Below are positions 16,822 to 24,076 of a stretch of DNA of 64,000 nt, in pieces. The position numbers and the translations under genes were made by a program. Source of the DNA: Aquariibacter albus (GTDB taxonomy: Bacteria; Pseudomonadota; Gammaproteobacteria; Burkholderiales; Burkholderiaceae_C); NCBI RefSeq assembly GCF_014145335.1, contig NZ_JACIVI010000005.1, positions 81,503-145,502 of the forward strand, given 5' to 3'. The notes below the pieces were generated by a model. That model saw only the letters and a program-made list of their open reading frames with translations. It did not search any database and was not told where the DNA came from. The first letter of the stretch is position 1, and every line of letters starts with the position of its first letter.

Positions 16822-18132
16822 TCAGTCCTCGGCCCGGGTGCGCAGCGGCAGGCCCTTCTCGCGGGCGTAGGCCTCGGCCGAGCGCTCGATCAGCGGCCGC
16901 AGCAGCGCCCAGTCCGGCGCGATCCAGTCGGACACCGGCTGCCAGCGCTGGCCGTCCCACTGCTGGAAGGCGACGCGGCCCTCGCCCTCGTGATTGGCCC
17001 AGCTGAGCTTGATCGAATGGAAGAGGCCTTCGGCACCGAGCGCGGCGGTGCGCGCCGGGTCGATCTGGAGCTGCTCCAGGCCCCAGCGGAACTCATCGCC
17101 GGTGAGCGTGCGGCGGCCGTAGCGGGCCTGCGCGACGCGCAGCGCCTCCACATGCAGGATGCCGTTGAGCACGCCGAGGTTGTGATAGACGCTGCCCACC
17201 CGGCGCGGGTCCGACAGATTGCCCAGGCCCTGGTCGTAGAGCGTGCGCTGGATCTCGCGCAGCACCGGGAAGTGCGCGCCGGCGCGCACGGTGCTCAGCG
17301 CCACATAGCCCTTGGCCGCGGCCCCGGCGGGGATCACGTCCTCTTCGGAGTTGGACCACACATTGCCCACGATGCGCTCGACCGGGTAGCCGGTCTTCTG
17401 CGCGGTCTTCAGCGCCACCGGGTTCATCACGCCCCAGCCGCGCAGCACCACGTGGTCGGGCTGGGCGCGGCGGATCGCCAGCCACTGGGCCTGCTGCTCG
17501 TTGCCGGGATGCGGCACCTCGATCTGCTGCAGGCTGAAGCCGTACCGGCGTGCCAGCAGCTCGTAGATCGGCACGGTCTCCTTGCCATAGGGAGAGCCGT
17601 GGTAGAGCACGACGATCTTCTTGCCCTTGAGCTTGTCGTGGCCGCCGGCCCGCTGGGCCAGGTAGTTCACGATGCCCGAGGTCTCGCTGTAGGGGTTGAG
17701 CAGCAGCGGGAAGGCGTACTTGAAGACGCGGCCGTCGGTGGTGTCGGTGCGGCCGTGGTTCAGCGTGACCAGGGGCACGCGGTCGGCGCTCACGCGGTCG
17801 AGCATGGCGTAGGCGATGCCGACCGAGAGCGGGTTCCAGGCGGCGATGCCGGGACGCTGCTTCAGGCGTTCGTAGACCTCGATGCCGCGCTCGACCTCGT
17901 ACTGGGTCTCGCCTTCCGCCCAGGTCAGTCGCACGCCGCCGACGCCGCCGTCGCGGCGGTTGACCAGGTTCAGGTAGTCGATGAAGCCGCCGAAGAAGCC
18001 GCTGCCGCCGGCCGCGTAGGGCCCGACGCGGTAGCTCTGCAGGGGGAAGAACTGTTCGGCCGCCGGCGCGAGCGCAGGGACGGCAAGGGCCAGCGCCAGC
18101 GTGGCGCGACGAAGCAGGGGCAGGAGGGCCAT
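16822..18132 (-). CDS. Liv-type ABC transporter substrate-binding protein
   Basis: Periplasmic receptor of the Leu/Ile/Val type I fold, 436 residues. The signal peptide is LLRRATLALALAVPALAPAAE. The mature protein opens FFPLQSYRVGPYAAGGSGFFGGF, consistent with the LivK-like family, and contains KKIVVLYHGSPYGKETVP and YVALSTVRAGAHFP. The ATG at 18132 puts the signal peptide first. Its place in the operon with sfnG and sfnB argues for an organosulfur ligand such as a sulfone, sulfonate or sulfate ester. 56 bases separate it from the livM-like gene and 74 from the sfnB paralogue. Confidence 0.86.
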   Translation of the reverse strand: MALLPLLRRATLALALAVPALAPAAEQFFPLQSYRVGPYAAGGSGFFGGFIDYLNLVNRRDGGVGGVRLTWAEGETQYEVERGIEVYERLKQRPGIAAWNPLSVGIAYAMLDRVSADRVPLVTLNHGRTDTTDGRVFKYAFPLLLNPYSETSGIVNYLAQRAGGHDKLKGKKIVVLYHGSPYGKETVPIYELLARRYGFSLQQIEVPHPGNEQQAQWLAIRRAQPDHVVLRGWGVMNPVALKTAQKTGYPVERIVGNVWSNSEEDVIPAGAAAKGYVALSTVRAGAHFPVLREIQRTLYDQGLGNLSDPRRVGSVYHNLGVLNGILHVEALRVAQARYGRRTLTGDEFRWGLEQLQIDPARTAALGAEGLFHSIKLSWANHEGEGRVAFQQWDGQRWQPVSDWIAPDWALLRPLIERSAEAYAREKGLPLRTRAED

Positions 18133-18188
18133 GACAGGGTCAGGAGGCAGGAGGAAGAGGAAGGGACCGCCGGGGCGATGACGCCCGC

Positions 18189-19208
18189 TCAGCGGGGCAG
18201 CGGCCGGCGGCGACGCGGCCCTCGCAGGCGCAGCGCGGCCAGGCCCTGCGGCTGGCGGATCAGCACGACGAGGATCAGCAGGCCCAGCAGGACGCGCAGG
18301 GCGATGTCGAGCCGGCCGGGATCGACGGCCTCGCCCAGCACGGCCGCGCCCAGGCGCGAGAGCAGCAGCGGCAGCAGCACGAAGAAGGCGGCCCCCAGGA
18401 AGGCGCCGCGCAGCGTGGCCAGGCCGCCGATCAGCACGATGAAGAGGATCTGCAGCGAGCGGTCCAGGTTGAAGCCGGCCGGCTCGACGATGCGCAGGTA
18501 GACCAGGGCCCACAGCACACCGGCCAGGCCGATCACGAAGGACGCGATCGCGAAGACCTGCAGCTTGCGCAGGCCGACGGGCACGCCGATCACGCGGGCG
18601 GCCAGTTCGTGGTCGCGCAGGGCGATCAGCTGGCGGCCGGCCGAGGTGTGCAGCAGCCGGGCCACGCCGCCGAGCAGCAGCAGCACCAGGCCGAGCGCGA
18701 ACAGGTAGCGCGCCGCGGGCGTGTCCAGCGTCCAGGGGCCGAGCTGCAGCGGCGGCGCAGGCACGACGCCGGAGGGCTGGTCCAGGCTGAACACACCGTG
18801 GCGCGTCAGCGCCCAGGGCACCGCGAACTGCAAGGCGAGCGAGGCCACCAGCAGCTCCAGGCCGCGCAGGCGCAGGCTGGGCAGGCCGGCGAGCAGGCCC
18901 AGGGCGGCGGCCGCCAGGCCGGCCCCCAGCAACACCGCCGGCAGGGGCAGGCCCGGCCAGCGCAGCAGCAGGTTCAGGGCGGCATAGGCCCCGACCGCCA
19001 TCAGCGCCGCGCTGCCCAGCGAGAGCTGGCCGGCATGGCCGCTGAGCAGGTTCAGGCCCAGGCCGGCCAGGGCCAGGGCCAGGCCCGGCAGCAGCAGGGC
19101 CTCGATCAGGTAAGGCGGGGCCAGCAGCGGCAGGGCCAGCAGCGTCAGCCCGCCCAGGCCGGCCAGCAGGCTGCCGGGCCGGTCCGCGGGAAGCAGGCGG
19201 GCGGCCAT
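18189..19208 (-). CDS. Liv-type ABC transporter permease (LivM-like)
   Basis: 339-residue inner-membrane permease with eight to ten hydrophobic segments. The family motif region is GLNLLSGHAGQLSLGSAALMAVGAY near the N-terminus; the cytoplasmic loop is GRQLIALRDHELAARVIGVPV, then RGAFLGAAFFVLLPLLL. It ends in a very basic tail (LRLRGPRRRRPLPR). The ATG at 19206-19208 overlaps the livH-like stop by one base, fixing the start. Confidence 0.9.
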   Translation of the reverse strand: MAARLLPADRPGSLLAGLGGLTLLALPLLAPPYLIEALLLPGLALALAGLGLNLLSGHAGQLSLGSAALMAVGAYAALNLLLRWPGLPLPAVLLGAGLAAAALGLLAGLPSLRLRGLELLVASLALQFAVPWALTRHGVFSLDQPSGVVPAPPLQLGPWTLDTPAARYLFALGLVLLLLGGVARLLHTSAGRQLIALRDHELAARVIGVPVGLRKLQVFAIASFVIGLAGVLWALVYLRIVEPAGFNLDRSLQILFIVLIGGLATLRGAFLGAAFFVLLPLLLSRLGAAVLGEAVDPGRLDIALRVLLGLLILVVLIRQPQGLAALRLRGPRRRRPLPR

Positions 19209-20101
19209 CAGACGCGCTCCACCCGGGTCGAGCCGAACAGGCCCTGCGGCCGCAGCAAGAGCACGCCCAGCGCCGCGGCGTAGGCGAACCAACCCTCCAG
19301 GCCGCTGCCCAGCACGGGCCCGAGGTAGACCTCGGCCAGCTTCTCCAGCGCGCCGACCAGCAGACCGCCGACGACCGCGCCGGCCAGCGAATCGAAGCCG
19401 CCGATCACCAGCACCGGCAAGGCCTTCAGCACGACGAGCGAGAGCGAGAACTGCACGCCGAGCCGCGCCCCCCACAGCAGGCCGGCCACCAGGGCGATCG
19501 CCCCGGCCACGGCCCAGACCAGGGCCGCCAGCCGCGGCAGGCGCAGGCCGATGGCCTCGGCGGCGTAGGGATCGTCGGCCACCGCGCGGAAGGCCAGCCC
19601 GAGACGGGTGGCGTGGAAGAGCAGCAGCAGGAGCAGCACCAGGCTGCCGGCGACCGCAGCGGCCACCAGGTCCAGGCGCGAAAGGAGCAGGCCGAAGGCC
19701 TCGATCGGCCGGTCCTCGACGCCGAGGTCGAGGGCATGGACCTCGGTGCCCCAGGCCAGCTGGGCGGCACCTTCGAGCACCCAGGCCACGCCCAGGGTGG
19801 CGAGGAAGAGGGTGAGCGGAGGCTGGTGCGCGAGCGGGCGCAGCACGAGACGCTCGATCGCCAGGCCCAGCGACAGCATCAGGACCAGGGTGAGCGCAAA
19901 GGCCAGCGCGGGCGAGAGGCCGCGCTCGACCAGCGAGACATAGCTCAGCGCCGCCAGCAGCACCTGCGCTCCCTGGGCGAAGTTCAGCACGCCCGAGGCC
20001 TTGTAGATCAGCACGAAGCCCAGGGCGACGAGCGCATACATCACGCCCGACAGCAGGCCGCCCAGCAGCACCTCGGCCAGGAAGAGGAGCTCGCCGTTCA
20101 T
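19208..20101 (-). CDS. Liv-type ABC transporter permease (LivH-like)
   Basis: 297-residue permease with about eight membrane segments. Seen: the N-terminal GLLSGVMYALVALGFVLIYKASGVLNFAQGAQ, very typical of LivH, the loop GLAFRAVADDPYAAEAIGL, and GGFDSLAGAVVGGLLVGALE. The start overlaps the livG-like stop by four bases (20098-20101). It pairs with the LivM-like protein in one transporter. Confidence 0.92.
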   Translation of the reverse strand: MNGELLFLAEVLLGGLLSGVMYALVALGFVLIYKASGVLNFAQGAQVLLAALSYVSLVERGLSPALAFALTLVLMLSLGLAIERLVLRPLAHQPPLTLFLATLGVAWVLEGAAQLAWGTEVHALDLGVEDRPIEAFGLLLSRLDLVAAAVAGSLVLLLLLLFHATRLGLAFRAVADDPYAAEAIGLRLPRLAALVWAVAGAIALVAGLLWGARLGVQFSLSLVVLKALPVLVIGGFDSLAGAVVGGLLVGALEKLAEVYLGPVLGSGLEGWFAYAAALGVLLLRPQGLFGSTRVERV

Positions 20102-20943
20102 GCCGGACCTCCGCCCAGGTAGGCGGCCACCACGGCGGGGTCCTGGCGCACAGCCTCGGGGGCCCCGCTGGCGATGACGCGGCCCCGGTCCAGCACCGTC
20201 AGGCGGTCGGCCAGGGCGAGCACCCAGGCCAGGTCATGCTCGATCAGCAGCACGCCGAAGCCCTCGCGGGCGCGGGCCTCGCGGATCAGCGCGGCCAGGG
20301 CCGGCTTCTCCTCGGCCGGCACGCCGGCCAGCGGCTCGTCCAGCAGCAGCAGGCGGGGCCGCGCGATCAGGGCGCGGGCCAGTTCGACGCGCTTCTTCAG
20401 GCCGTAGGGCAGGGTCGCCACCGGCCGGTCGGCCACCTCGGCCAGGCCCAGCTGCTGGATCAGCGCCTCGGTCAGCTGCCGGGCCTCGGCGGCCTCGCGG
20501 CGCGCGCGCGCCAGGCCGAGCCACTGCGCGAAGAGGCCGGCGCGCTCGGCCGCGACACGGCCCAGCGCGATGTTGGCGCGCAGGTCCAGGCCGGGAAAGA
20601 GCGCCAGGTTCTGGAAGCTGCGCGCGACACCGAGGCGCGCCAGGCGCGCGGTGGGCACCCGCCGGAAGCGCTGGCCGCCGAGCTGCACGCGGCCTGCGCT
20701 GGGGCGGTAGAGGCCGCTGATGATGTTCAGGAGCGAACTCTTGCCGGCGCCGTTGGGGCCGATCAGGGCGTGGATCTCGCCGGGCTGCACCGCCAGGTCC
20801 ACCCCTTCAAGGACCTGCAGGCCGCCGAAGCGCAGGCCGATGCCCTGCAGGGCCAGCACCGGCTCGACCGCAGCACGGCGGGCGACGGCGTCGCTGCGCT
20901 CCCCGCGCGGCACCGCGGGGGACCAGGCCAGGGGCAGGCTCAT
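20098..20943 (-). CDS. Liv-type ABC transporter ATP-binding protein (LivG-like)
   Basis: 281-residue ATPase. Seen: Walker A GPNGAGKSS, the LivG-type FQNLALFPGLD segment after ARLGVARS, signature region ATLPYGLKKRVELARAL (YG in place of SGG, normal for LivG), Walker [16 protein letters not shown] and switch histidine LIEHDL. The first 26 residues are an unconserved extension, so a later start is possible. It follows sfnG by 10 bases and overlaps livH. Confidence 0.9.
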   Translation of the reverse strand: MSLPLAWSPAVPRGERSDAVARRAAVEPVLALQGIGLRFGGLQVLEGVDLAVQPGEIHALIGPNGAGKSSLLNIISGLYRPSAGRVQLGGQRFRRVPTARLARLGVARSFQNLALFPGLDLRANIALGRVAAERAGLFAQWLGLARARREAAEARQLTEALIQQLGLAEVADRPVATLPYGLKKRVELARALIARPRLLLLDEPLAGVPAEEKPALAALIREARAREGFGVLLIEHDLAWVLALADRLTVLDRGRVIASGAPEAVRQDPAVVAAYLGGGPA

Positions 20944-20953
20944 CGAAAGAGCC

Positions 20954-22081
20954 TCAGGCCGGCTGGGCGATGCCGACGGCGGCGGTGGCCGCCTGGGCGG
21001 CCTCCAGCTCGCGGACCAGCGGCAGCACCTTGGCCCCGAAGTACTCGACCTCCTCGATGAAATGCAGGAAGCCGGTCAGCACGAGGTCGACGCCGACCGC
21101 CTTGAGCGCCAGGATGCGCTCGGCGATCTGGCGCGGCGTGCCGATCAGATTGGTGCGGAAGCCGTCGTTGTACTGGACCAGGTCCTCGAAGGTGGAGCGG
21201 GCCCAGTTGCCCTCGCCTTCGGGCGAGGCCTTGCCAGCCTGGGTGACCGCTTCGCCGAAGGCCTTCACGGCATCCACATGGGCATGCTTGAGGATGTCGG
21301 CCAGCACCGCCTGGGCCTCTTCCTCGGTGTCGCGGGCGATCACGAAGGCGTTCACGCCGATCCGCACGCGGTGGCCGTTGGCCTGGGCCTTGGCCTGGAT
21401 GTCGTCGATCTGGCGCTTGAGCTCCTCCGGCGTGTTGCCGTTGGTGAAGTACCAGTCCGAGACGGTGGCCGCGTTGTCGCGGGCGGCCCGCGAGCTGCCC
21501 CCCTGGAAGATCTCCGGATGCGGCTGCTGCAGCGGCTTGGGGCTCAGGGTGTAGTCGGTGAAGCGGTAGAAGTCGCCGCGGAAGCTGAACTTGTCCTGGG
21601 TCCAGATGCCCTTGAGGGCCTGGATGAATTCGCGCGAGCGGCGGTAGCGCTCGTCATGCTCCAGCCAGTGCTCGCCGATCGCGGTGAACTCGCCCTTGAA
21701 CCAGCCGCTGACGACGTTGATGCCGATGCGGCCGCCGGAGATGTGGTCGATGGTCGCGATCTGCTTGGCGACCACGGCGGGATGCCAGGGGCCGGGCAGC
21801 AGGGCCGCCAGCACCTTGAGCCGGGTCGTCGCATGCAGCAGGGCCTGGCTGAAGGACACCGATTCATGCTGGTATTCGGCGCCATAGCCGGCGGTGAATC
21901 GGATCTGGGTGAGCGCGTACTCGAAGCCCGCACGCTCGGCGGTCTGGGCCAGCTGCTGGTTGTAGGCCAGGCCCCAGTCGGTACGCTGCGGGAGGGTGCT
22001 GACGACCAGGCCGCCGCTGACATTGGGGACCCAGTAGGCGAACTTCAGCGCATCGCGCTGCGGGGCAAGGGGCTGAACCAT
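20954..22081 (-). CDS. sfnG: FMNH2-dependent dimethyl sulfone monooxygenase
   Basis: 375-residue luciferase-like flavin monooxygenase of the SfnG group, which converts dimethyl sulfone to methanesulfinate with FMNH2 and O2. Seen: KFAYWVPNVSGGLVVSTLPQRTDW, QIRFTAGYGAEYQHESVSFSQ, IDHISGGRIGINVVSGWFKGEF, IFQGGSSRAAR and LTGFLHFIEEVEYFG. It is the first gene of a seven-gene operon with the Liv-type importer. A -24/-12 promoter match lies 72 bases upstream, consistent with SfnR control as in Pseudomonas putida. No dedicated reductase is seen; SsuE could supply FMNH2. Confidence 0.9.
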   Translation of the reverse strand: MVQPLAPQRDALKFAYWVPNVSGGLVVSTLPQRTDWGLAYNQQLAQTAERAGFEYALTQIRFTAGYGAEYQHESVSFSQALLHATTRLKVLAALLPGPWHPAVVAKQIATIDHISGGRIGINVVSGWFKGEFTAIGEHWLEHDERYRRSREFIQALKGIWTQDKFSFRGDFYRFTDYTLSPKPLQQPHPEIFQGGSSRAARDNAATVSDWYFTNGNTPEELKRQIDDIQAKAQANGHRVRIGVNAFVIARDTEEEAQAVLADILKHAHVDAVKAFGEAVTQAGKASPEGEGNWARSTFEDLVQYNDGFRTNLIGTPRQIAERILALKAVGVDLVLTGFLHFIEEVEYFGAKVLPLVRELEAAQAATAAVGIAQPA

Positions 22082-22152
22082 CGGGGAGCTCCGGCAGGGA
22101 ATTCGGGACCAATCGGGAAGGCGGGCCGGGCAGGCGCCGCCCGGGTTTCAGC

Positions 22153-22167
22153 GCAATGCGCATGCCG
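22153..22167 (-). promoter_or_regulatory. sigma-54 (-24/-12) promoter of the sfnG operon
   Basis: On the minus strand CGGCAT-GCGCA-TTGC fits TGGCAC-N5-TTGC with two mismatches, and the invariant GG and GC are exactly 10 bases apart. The predicted transcript start is about 60 bases before sfnG. The cognate activator SfnR is encoded at 25288-26394. Confidence 0.55.
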
Positions 22168-22251
22168 CGGGCCGGACTTTCGAGAAATCAAGCACTTGCG
22201 AAGGGCCGGCGGCCAGGACTGCCCGGTCGCGCCCGGCTGGCTGCGGATGCT

Positions 22252-22269
22252 TTGCTGCTGGGGCAGCAA
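22252..22269. promoter_or_regulatory. dyad in the sfnG/sfnB region
   Basis: TTGCTGC (22252-22258) and GCAGCAA (22263-22269) are perfect inverted repeats around TGGG. The half-sites resemble those at 22366-22380 but with a different spacing. It lies about 85-100 bases upstream of the sfnG -24 box, a usual distance for an enhancer site of a sigma-54 activator. Binding by SfnR is inference. Confidence 0.4.
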
Positions 22270-22341
22270 CCGTTCAGTCTCCGCAGGCCCTTGCGTGCTT
22301 TTCTTGGGCGGCCGTGAAAACCATCTGCGGAAGCCCTTGCG

Positions 22342-22351
22342 GCTTATGCCG
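22342..22351 (+). promoter_or_regulatory. shared box GCTTATGCCG in the sfnG/sfnB region
   Basis: One mismatch to the boxes at 6136 and 10010. Here it sits inside an imperfect hairpin: CCCTTGCGGC and GCCGAAAGGG flank TTAT with a single mismatch. Confidence 0.4.
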
Positions 22352-22365
22352 AAAGGGTTCTCGTG

Positions 22366-22380
22366 CTGCTGCATCAGCAG
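22366..22380. promoter_or_regulatory. perfect dyad CTGCTG-CAT-CAGCAG
   Basis: Perfect 6-base arms around CAT, about 73-87 bases upstream of the sfnB -24 box. 14 of 15 bases match the site upstream of metY (1055-1069). Candidate activator or sulfur-regulator site. Confidence 0.45.
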
Positions 22381-22420
22381 ATCCAGCACATCGCTGGGCC
22401 GGTCTCCAGCATGTTTTCGC

Positions 22421-22450
22421 GGGTTTTCCGGCCCAGACCGCCGAAAACCC
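22421..22450. promoter_or_regulatory. inverted repeat beside the sfnB promoter
   Basis: GGGTTTTC (22421-22428) and GAAAACCC (22443-22450) are perfect arms with a 14-base spacer, ending 2 bases before the -24 box of sfnB. Could be a regulator site or an RNA hairpin if an upstream promoter is also used. Confidence 0.4.
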
Positions 22451-22452
22451 CA

Positions 22453-22467
22453 TGGCACGGCATCTGC
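22453..22467 (+). promoter_or_regulatory. sigma-54 (-24/-12) promoter of sfnB
   Basis: TGGCAC-GGCAT-CTGC has one mismatch to TGGCAC-N5-TTGC and exact GG-N10-GC spacing. The transcript would start near 22479, giving a leader of about 143 bases before sfnB. Confidence 0.6.
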
Positions 22468-22621
22468 GGATTCCCGAGCGATTGCCCGGGGTTTCGCCTG
22501 CAGCGGCGACCCCGATCGATTCCATGAGCTTCCTGCCCGGCCGGCCCCGGGTCGGGGCCCGTGACCCCGCCCTGCCCGACCGCGGCCTCCGGCCCGGTCC
22601 GACCGCCTGAAAGGACGATCC

Positions 22622-23887
22622 ATGACCCATCCTGTTTCCGACCCCCGCCCCGCCGCGGCGGCGCCAGCCGCCGTCGGCGTGCCCGGCCCGGCGCTGCCGG
22701 CCGCCCCCGCCCACGTGATCCGCAGCGAGGCCGAGGCCCTCGACGTGGCCCGCCGCCTGGCCGCCGAGTTCGCCCGCGACGCCGCGCTGCGCGACCGCGA
22801 GCGCCGCCTGCCGCGTGCCGAGCTCGACGCCTTCTCGCAGAGCGGCCTGTGGGGCATCACCGTGCCCAAGGCCTACGGGGGCGCGGGCGTGTCCTACCGC
22901 ACGCTGGGCGAGGTCATCCGCATCATCTCGGCGGTCGACCCCTCGCTGGGGCAGCTGCCGCAGAACCATCTGGTCATCGTCGAGCACATCGCGCTCGACG
23001 GCAGCGAGGCGCAGAAGCGCTTCTTCTTCGACCTGGTGCTGCGCGGGGTGCGCTTCGGCAATGCCTTCTCCGAACGCAGCAGCCGCACGGTGGCCGACTT
23101 CCAGACCCGCTTCGCCGCCGACGGCGAGGGCTATGTGGTCAACGGCACCAAGTTCTTCTCGACCGGTGCGCTGCTCGCGCACTGGGTGCCGATCGTCACC
23201 GTGAACGCCGAGGGCCTGCCGCATCTGGCCCTGGTGCCGCGGGATGCGGCCGGGCTGACGGTGGTCAACGACTGGTCGAGCTTCGGCCAGCGCACGACGG
23301 CCAGCGGCACGGTGCTGATCGACAACGTGCGCCTGCCGGCCGAGCACCTGGTGCCGATCTTCCAGGCCTTCGTGCGGCCGACGGTGGCGGGCCCGGTCTC
23401 GCAGTTCATCCAGGCCGCGGTGGATGCCGGGATCGCGCGCGGCACCATCGACGAGACCCTGCAGTACGTGCGCGAGCATGCGCGGCCCTGGATCGACGAC
23501 AGCGGCTCGACCTCGGCCACGCAGGATGTCTACACGCTGCAGCAGGTCGGCGACCTCAAGCTGCGCCTGCACGCGGCCGAGGCCCTGCTGGATCGCAGCG
23601 CCGAGGCCATCCAGCAGGCCGCGGAGGCGGCGGACGAGGCCCGCGTGGCCGCCGCCTCGATCGCGGTGGCCGAGGCCAAGGTGCTGACCACGGAGATCGC
23701 GCTGCAGGCGGCCAACAAGCTCTTCGAGCTGGCCGGCACGCGCGCGACGCTCGAGGAATACAACCTCGACCGCCACTGGCGCAATGCCCGCACCCACACC
23801 CTGCACGACCCGGTGCGCTGGAAGTTCCGCCACATCGGCGAGTACTACCTGAACGGCAAGAACCCGCCGCGTCATCCCTGGCTGTGA
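22622..23887 (+). CDS. sfnB: SfnB-family ACAD-fold flavin monooxygenase (first copy)
   Basis: 421-residue acyl-CoA-dehydrogenase-fold protein of the sulfur-acquisition oxidoreductase group. Seen: LWGITVPKAYGGAGVSYRTL, LGQLPQNHLVIVEH, NAFSERSSR, DWSSFGQRTTASGTV and [22 protein letters not shown]. The start is supported by GAAAGGA 9 bases upstream. It is closely similar to the copy at 15467-16747, which sits in the divergent sfnG operon. It probably works on sulfone or sulfinate intermediates with reduced flavin. A weak hairpin of GCCCCC/GGGGGC type follows the stop (about 23896-23925). Confidence 0.88.
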   Translation: MTHPVSDPRPAAAAPAAVGVPGPALPAAPAHVIRSEAEALDVARRLAAEFARDAALRDRERRLPRAELDAFSQSGLWGITVPKAYGGAGVSYRTLGEVIRIISAVDPSLGQLPQNHLVIVEHIALDGSEAQKRFFFDLVLRGVRFGNAFSERSSRTVADFQTRFAADGEGYVVNGTKFFSTGALLAHWVPIVTVNAEGLPHLALVPRDAAGLTVVNDWSSFGQRTTASGTVLIDNVRLPAEHLVPIFQAFVRPTVAGPVSQFIQAAVDAGIARGTIDETLQYVREHARPWIDDSGSTSATQDVYTLQQVGDLKLRLHAAEALLDRSAEAIQQAAEAADEARVAAASIAVAEAKVLTTEIALQAANKLFELAGTRATLEEYNLDRHWRNARTHTLHDPVRWKFRHIGEYYLNGKNPPRHPWL

Positions 23888-23955
23888 GGCCGTCGCCCCC
23901 CGCGCACGATCCCGCGCCGGGGGCTGCAAGGGGTCGGCTGCGGCGCGGTTACAGC

Positions 23956-23965
23956 GCTTACGCCG
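23956..23965 (+). promoter_or_regulatory. shared box GCTTACGCCG upstream of the ACAD-fold/sfnR genes
   Basis: One difference from the box at 22342-22351. It lies 112 bases before the start codon at 24077. Confidence 0.35.
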
Positions 23966-23973
23966 ACCCCGTG

Positions 23974-23988
23974 CATCGAATATCGATG
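23974..23988. promoter_or_regulatory. A+T-rich dyad CATCGA-ATA-TCGATG
   Basis: Perfect 6-base arms in an A+T-rich island within G+C-rich DNA, 89 bases upstream of the ACAD-fold gene. Candidate operator or promoter core for the gene pair 24077-26394. No regulator can be assigned from sequence. Confidence 0.4.
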
Positions 23989-24076
23989 GAGCGAACGGTC
24001 GATTCCCGGCTGACAGCCGCCTGATGAGAATCGCCCGCCCGCCGCCTGAATCCTCCCGTCCGCCCCGCGCCCCACC

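Larger units (their letters stand above)
22082..22621. other. divergent regulatory region between sfnG and sfnB
   Basis: 540 bases without a clear gene but rich in signals. They include -24/-12 promoter matches for both directions (22153-22167 minus, 22453-22467 plus), dyads at 22252-22269, 22366-22380 and 22421-22450, and an imperfect hairpin centred on the shared box at 22342-22351. A possible short plus-strand leader frame (22346-22564) starts MPKGFSCCCIS, with three consecutive TGC codons. A+T content is locally higher than in flanking genes. Confidence 0.6.
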
